Shown piece after piece: positions 59,646 through 64,000 of a stretch of 64,000 nt of DNA. The position numbers and the translations under genes were made by a program. The notes under the pieces were generated by a model, which was not told the DNA's origin, did not search any database, and saw only the letters and a list, made by a program, of their open reading frames with translations. Origin of the DNA: Pomphorhynchus laevis (Eukaryota > Acanthocephala > Palaeacanthocephala > Echinorhynchida > Pomphorhynchidae); contig WNNJ02000697.1 in the NCBI GenBank assembly GCA_012934845.2, forward strand, positions 1 to 64,000, read 5' to 3'. The stretch's first letter is position 1. Each line of letters opens with the position of its first letter.

Positions 59646-59730
59646 CCAACTGCTATCATCAGCAGGATAAAATTATCAAACTAAATTGGAACTATTTTGG
59701 TATTTCGCTAACTTCTGTTAGCATCTTCAG
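59646..59730 (-). ncRNA. Two more hammerhead-like motifs
   Basis: 59730-59703 on the minus strand repeats the CTGAAGA - stem - GAAA motif of the foldback just upstream. 59662-59642 reads CTGATGA with a GATAGC/GCTATC helix followed by AAAC, one base off the GAAA core. Both look like decayed PLE ends. Confidence 0.4.
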
Positions 59731-61564
59731 AAAATTACCCAATTAGGTAATTACTTAATTAGGTAAATTGGATAATTTTCTGAAGTATTTTCTGAATAAT
59801 TTTCTAATAATAATCAATAACTACTAATAACTAATAACTATTAATAATCAATTTAAAATTGATTATTTTATGTTACACTATTTACTAATAAAAATTAATA
59901 GTATTTCAATAATCACTATCCAAAGTATAATGGATTATGACGAGCTTTTTGTATAGTGTCTATTTATACGTTTTAAGTCTTTGCTAAACTTTCTTAAAAC
60001 AAAATATTGCAGATAAAAATATAATTAATATTATAAATTTATTAATTTAAATTATTAATAAGATTTTTTGTTATTTAACATTAAAATTTTTAAAACTTCA
60101 ATTAGTCATTGAGAAAGAAAGTTATATAGTGTCTTATGTAATGATGCGTAGAAGTATAGAACAAAAAATACAAAGGTGTTTATACCGTCAGTATTAAAAA
60201 TTAATTTTATATCGTGAGATCAATAAAGATGCTGCAACCCACATCAGAGTTATTAATAATTAATAAAGTATTCAAATTCACAACACATTGTTGCAAATAT
60301 TTATATATTTTAAATTTCTTTTCGATCATTGATATTTAATCTAGTATCCCATACTAGATTAACTACGAATATATTTGTAGTTGAAATTGTAGTTGCAATT
60401 ACAACTTCAATTATCTTTTATATACCACACAATATCCTGTCAAATGTATTTTCAGTTGTATTTTAATTAATAATTATATTTGTATCTATTGTAATAATTA
60501 TAATATCAAAAAATGATATAATATGATATATTATAATATATCATATTATATAACACGTATATTACAATCTAATAATATCATGTAGATAACGAAGATAGTT
60601 GCTATTCAGGAGGACCTAAATAATTTATTTTTAGCAACAATTTCAACATATGTTCATCACAGTCGTGGGATCAAAACCTGAATAATTCAGGTCGTAGAAT
60701 TAAATAATAATTGATCGTTAGATGAAATACATAATACTGATGACTTTTCTTGCATTTTATATTTATCTTGCAATGTGTGCATCATTAGCTATCATAAAGC
60801 TTACACTTAGCAGTTTAGATTTATTTTTATAATCTGTGTTCAAATTAAAATTAAATTAATATTAAATATTTATTTAATTTTAAAGCATAATTTATATTAA
60901 AAGACGTTTATTTTATGGTCTAAATATGGTTAAGTCATTTTATGGTTATATTTCTTCCGGTGTATTTGTTATATTTAATTGAAGTGCAATTTGTTCCAAT
61001 CTATTTAATATTTAGATCAATTTCGAAGTAGTTTAAAGATTGTGCTGACTACTAAATTTTATTGAAAAATAGTTTATTTGATTTAAGTTTCATCTAAGTG
61101 ATATGAGTAGTTTTAAATACAATCTTTAGTGATAACTTTTATGGTATTATCAAGGTGGAAAATATCAATTTCATTATTGGCGATGCAAACTGTAAATCAA
61201 GATCGTTGATCGATTTTGATTTGTTGATTTTAAACAGTTAAAATCATCATTTATATTCGTAGCTTTATTAATACATTTGGCTTTATATCCCAAATAATAT
61301 TTATCTACAAATTCCCAAATCTATTTTTTATTGTTAGAAAAACTTATTTTTGGTTAAGTCAAAAAATAGCACTGATGTTTTTAATTTAGCATTTATATAT
61401 CCTGCATCAATTTTATCTTTTGCTAGCTTTTCATTGTATATCATTTTTATTTGTCTAATATTTAAAACTTTTGAAATTATAGACAAGTCAACTATGAACA
61501 CTAAAGCATAATTTTCATTACCCACATTACAATTTCGAATACGATCGAGGCCTTTAAATTTTGT

Positions 61565-63895
61565 ATATCCTCCAGTAAATTCATCAGTAAATACTCTAGT
61601 AAATCCTCCAGTAAATCCTCCAGTAAATCCTCCAGTAAATCCTCCAGTAAATCCTCCAGTAAATCCTCCAGTAAATCCTCCAGTAAATCCTCCAGTAAAT
61701 CCTCCAGTAAATCCTCCAGTAAATCCTCCAGTAAATCCTCCAGTAAATCCTCCAGTAAATCCTCTAGTAAATCCTCCAGTAAATCCTCCAGTAAATCCTC
61801 CAGTAAATCCTCCAGTAAATCCTCCAGTAAATCCTTCAGTAAATCCTCAGTAAATCCTCCAGTAAATCCTCCAGTAAATCCTCCAGTAAATCCTCCAGTA
61901 AATCCTCCAGTAAATCCTCCAGTAAATCCTCCAGTAAATCCTCCAGTGAATCCTCCAGTAAATCCTCCAGTAAATCATCTAGTCTATCCTCCAGTAAATC
62001 CTCTAGTAAATCCTCCAGTAAATCCTCTAGTAAATCCTCCAGTAAATCCTCCAGTAAATCTCCAGTAAATCCTCTAGTAAATCCTCCAGTAAATCCTAGT
62101 AAACCCAGTAAATCTTCCAGTAAATCCATCAGTAAATCCTCCAGTAAATCCTCCAGTAAATCATCCAGTAAATCATCCAGTAAATCCTCCAGTAAATCTT
62201 CCAGTAAATCAATCAAAAAATCCTCAAGTAAATCCTCCAGTAAATCCATCAGAAAATGTTCCAGTAAATCCTCCATTAAATCCTTCAGTAAATCCTCCAG
62301 TAAATCCTCCAGTAAATCCTCTAGTAAATCCTCCAGTAAATCCTACAGTAAATCCTACAGTAAATCCTACAGTAAATCCTCCAGTAAATCCTTCAGTAAA
62401 TCCTCCAATAAATCCATCAGTATATACTCTAGTAAATCCTTCAGTAAATCCTCCAGTAAATCGTCCAGTAAATCATCGAGTAAATCCTCCAGTAAATCTT
62501 CCAGTAAATCCTCTAGTAAATCCTCTAGTAAATCCTCCAGTAAATCCTCCAGTAAATCCATCAGTAAATACTCTAGTAAATCCTCCAGTAAATCATCGAG
62601 TAAATCCTCAAGTATATCCTCCTGTAAATGCCCCCGTAAATCCATCAGTAAATCCTCCAGTAAATCCTTTAGTAAATGCTCTAGTAAATCCTCCAGTAAA
62701 TCCTTCAGTAAATCCTCCAGTAAATCCATCAGTAAATTCTCTAGTAAATCTTCCAGTAAATCCTCTAGTAAATTTTCCAGTAAATCCTCCAGTAAATCCT
62801 CCAGTAAATCCATCAGTAAATACTCTAGTAAATCCTCCAGTAAATCATCGAGTAAATCCTCCAGTATATCCTCCTGTAAATGCTCCAGTAAATCATCTAG
62901 TCTATCTTCCAGTAAATCCTCCAGTAAATCCTTCAGTAAATCCATCAGTAAATCCTCCAGTAAATCCTCCAGTAAATCCTCTAGTAAATCTTCCAGTAAA
63001 TCCTCCAGTAAATCCTCCAGTAAATCCTCCAGTAATTCCTCCAGTAAATTCTCCAGTAAATCTATCAGTAAATCCTCCAGTAAATCGTTTAGTAAATCCT
63101 CCAGTAAATCCTCTAGTAAATCCTCCAGTAAATCCTCCAGTAAATCCTCCAGTAAATCCTCCAGTAAATCCTCCAGTAAATCCATCACTAAATACTCTAG
63201 TAAATCCTCCAGTAAATCCTCCAGTAAATCCTCCAGTAAATCCTCCAGTAAATCCTCTAGTAAATCCTCCAGTAAATCCTCCAGTAAATCCTCCAGTAAA
63301 TCCTCCAGTAAATCCTCCAGTAAATCCTCTAGTAAATCCTCCAGTAAATCCTCCAGTAAATCCTCCAGTAAATCCTCCAGTAAATCATCTACTAAATCCA
63401 CCAGTAAATCATCCAGTAAATCCTACAGTAAATCCTCCAGTAAATCCTCCATTAAATCCTCCAGTAAATTCTCCTGTAAATCATCTAGTCTATCCTCCAG
63501 TAAATCCTCCAGTAAATCCTCCAGTAAATCCTCCAGTAAATCCTCCAGTAAATCCTCCAGTAAATCCCCTAGTAAATGCTCCAGTAAATCCTCCAGTAAA
63601 TCCTATAGTAAATCCTCCAGTAATTCCTACAGTAAATCCTCCAGTAAATTCTCCAGTAAATCATCCATTAAATCGTCCAGTAAATCATCGAGTAAATCCT
63701 CCAGTAAATCCTCCAGTAAATCTTTAAGTAAATCCTCCAGTAAATCCATCAGAAAATGTTCCAGTAAATCCTCCATTAAATCCTTCAGTAAATCCTCCAG
63801 TAAATCCTCCAGTAAATCCTCTAGTAAATCCTCCAGTAAATCCTACAGTAAATCCTACAGTAAATCCTCAAGTAAATCATCCAGTAAATTTTTTG
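61565..63895. repeat. 12-bp minisatellite (AGTAAATCCTCC)n
   Basis: About 190 units of consensus agtaaatcctcc with point variants (ctctag, catcag, tacag, catcgag). There is higher-order order. A block at 62230-62360 recurs at 63730-63860, exactly 1500 bases (125 units) away. Another, at 62558, recurs at 62810, 252 bases (21 units) away. The minus strand is open in all three frames for a perfect unit, giving spurious EDLL-repeat frames (63401-62367 and 62276-61836). I do not treat these as genes. Confidence 0.95.
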
Positions 63896-64000
63896 GTTAA
63901 TCAACTAGTTAATTCTAAAGTAAATACTTAAATAAATTCTCCAGTTAATCCTCCTCTTAATCGTCCAGTTAATCCTTCAGTTAATATTCTGTTTTATACT
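63896..64000. repeat. Decayed edge of the minisatellite
   Basis: The unit continues as agttaatcc-type variants with extra changes up to the window end. The right edge of the array is therefore close or just beyond. Confidence 0.6.

Larger units (their letters stand above)
59112..61560 (+). other. PLC beta intron sequence
   Basis: AT-rich DNA. It contains PLE-end-like inverted motifs at 59360-59800 and AT palindromic sequence at 60500-60560. No further PLC exon is visible up to the minisatellite. Confidence 0.45.

Noticed and set aside
61836-63401. Long minus-strand open frames encoding EDLL repeats (344 and 146 codons)
   Set aside because: They are a direct product of the 12-bp repeat, which lacks stop codons in every minus-strand frame. 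There are no start, splice or codon-use signs of a gene.

Overview
The window is AT-rich (roughly 70 percent or more by eye), gene-poor and clearly from a eukaryotic nucleus. It has spliceosomal introns with GT..AG borders, two metazoan regulatory or signalling genes, LINE and Penelope-like retroelements and long satellite tracts. A PAR/NFIL3-type bZIP factor and a beta-class phosphoinositide phospholipase C point to an animal, most likely an invertebrate with fast-evolving proteins. I cannot name the phylum from sequence alone.

Layout. 0.4-2.3 kb: decayed Penelope-like element (PLE, minus strand) with a palindrome and a hammerhead-like motif past its 3' end. 2.4-3.3 kb: one arm of an inverted repeat whose partner lies 26 kb away at 28.8-29.9 kb. 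5.3-10.8 kb: minus-strand bZIP gene with a 658-base last exon, a small coding exon at 6674-6784 joined by a phase-matched splice, and a probable TATA promoter with a 5' UTR exon near 10.7-10.8 kb. A degenerate 21-23 bp repeat field lies in the long 5' intron. 12.3-23.9 kb: three nearly identical head-to-tail copies of a 3.87 kb non-coding unit, upstream of the bZIP promoter, followed by an older diverged relative at about 24.5-26.5 kb. 27.3-32.1 kb: retroelement relics, simple repeats and further hammerhead-like motifs. 34.3-38.1 kb: a nearly whole LINE of the Jockey/R1-like kind, with a shorter decayed copy at 44.6-45.4 kb. 40.3-42.9 kb: a decayed retroelement with a Cys-rich N terminus, reverse transcriptase and a C-terminal nuclease-like domain. 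Four more relics of related elements lie at 27.3, 31.8, 53.6 and 55.4 kb. 44-47.3 kb: more PLE fragments.

48.0-59.1 kb holds the N-terminal half of a plus-strand phospholipase C beta gene (PLCB4/NorpA type). I could follow it through nine exons from the PH-like domain and EF-hand region to the first catalytic histidine of the X domain. At least one internal exon is missing, and the rest of the gene must lie beyond the window. Its 5' flank, including the start of the first recognised exon, is locally duplicated, and its introns carry retroelement debris. The last visible intron runs over 4.9 kb to the window edge and contains a 12-bp minisatellite (61.57-64.0 kb) with higher-order structure of 252 and 1500 bp.

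Most of the remaining sequence is AT-rich non-coding DNA. The items I would check first are the 3.87 kb array with its same-strand TGACGT motifs, the scattered hammerhead-like cores linked to PLE remains, and the five relics of the reverse-transcriptase/nuclease family.
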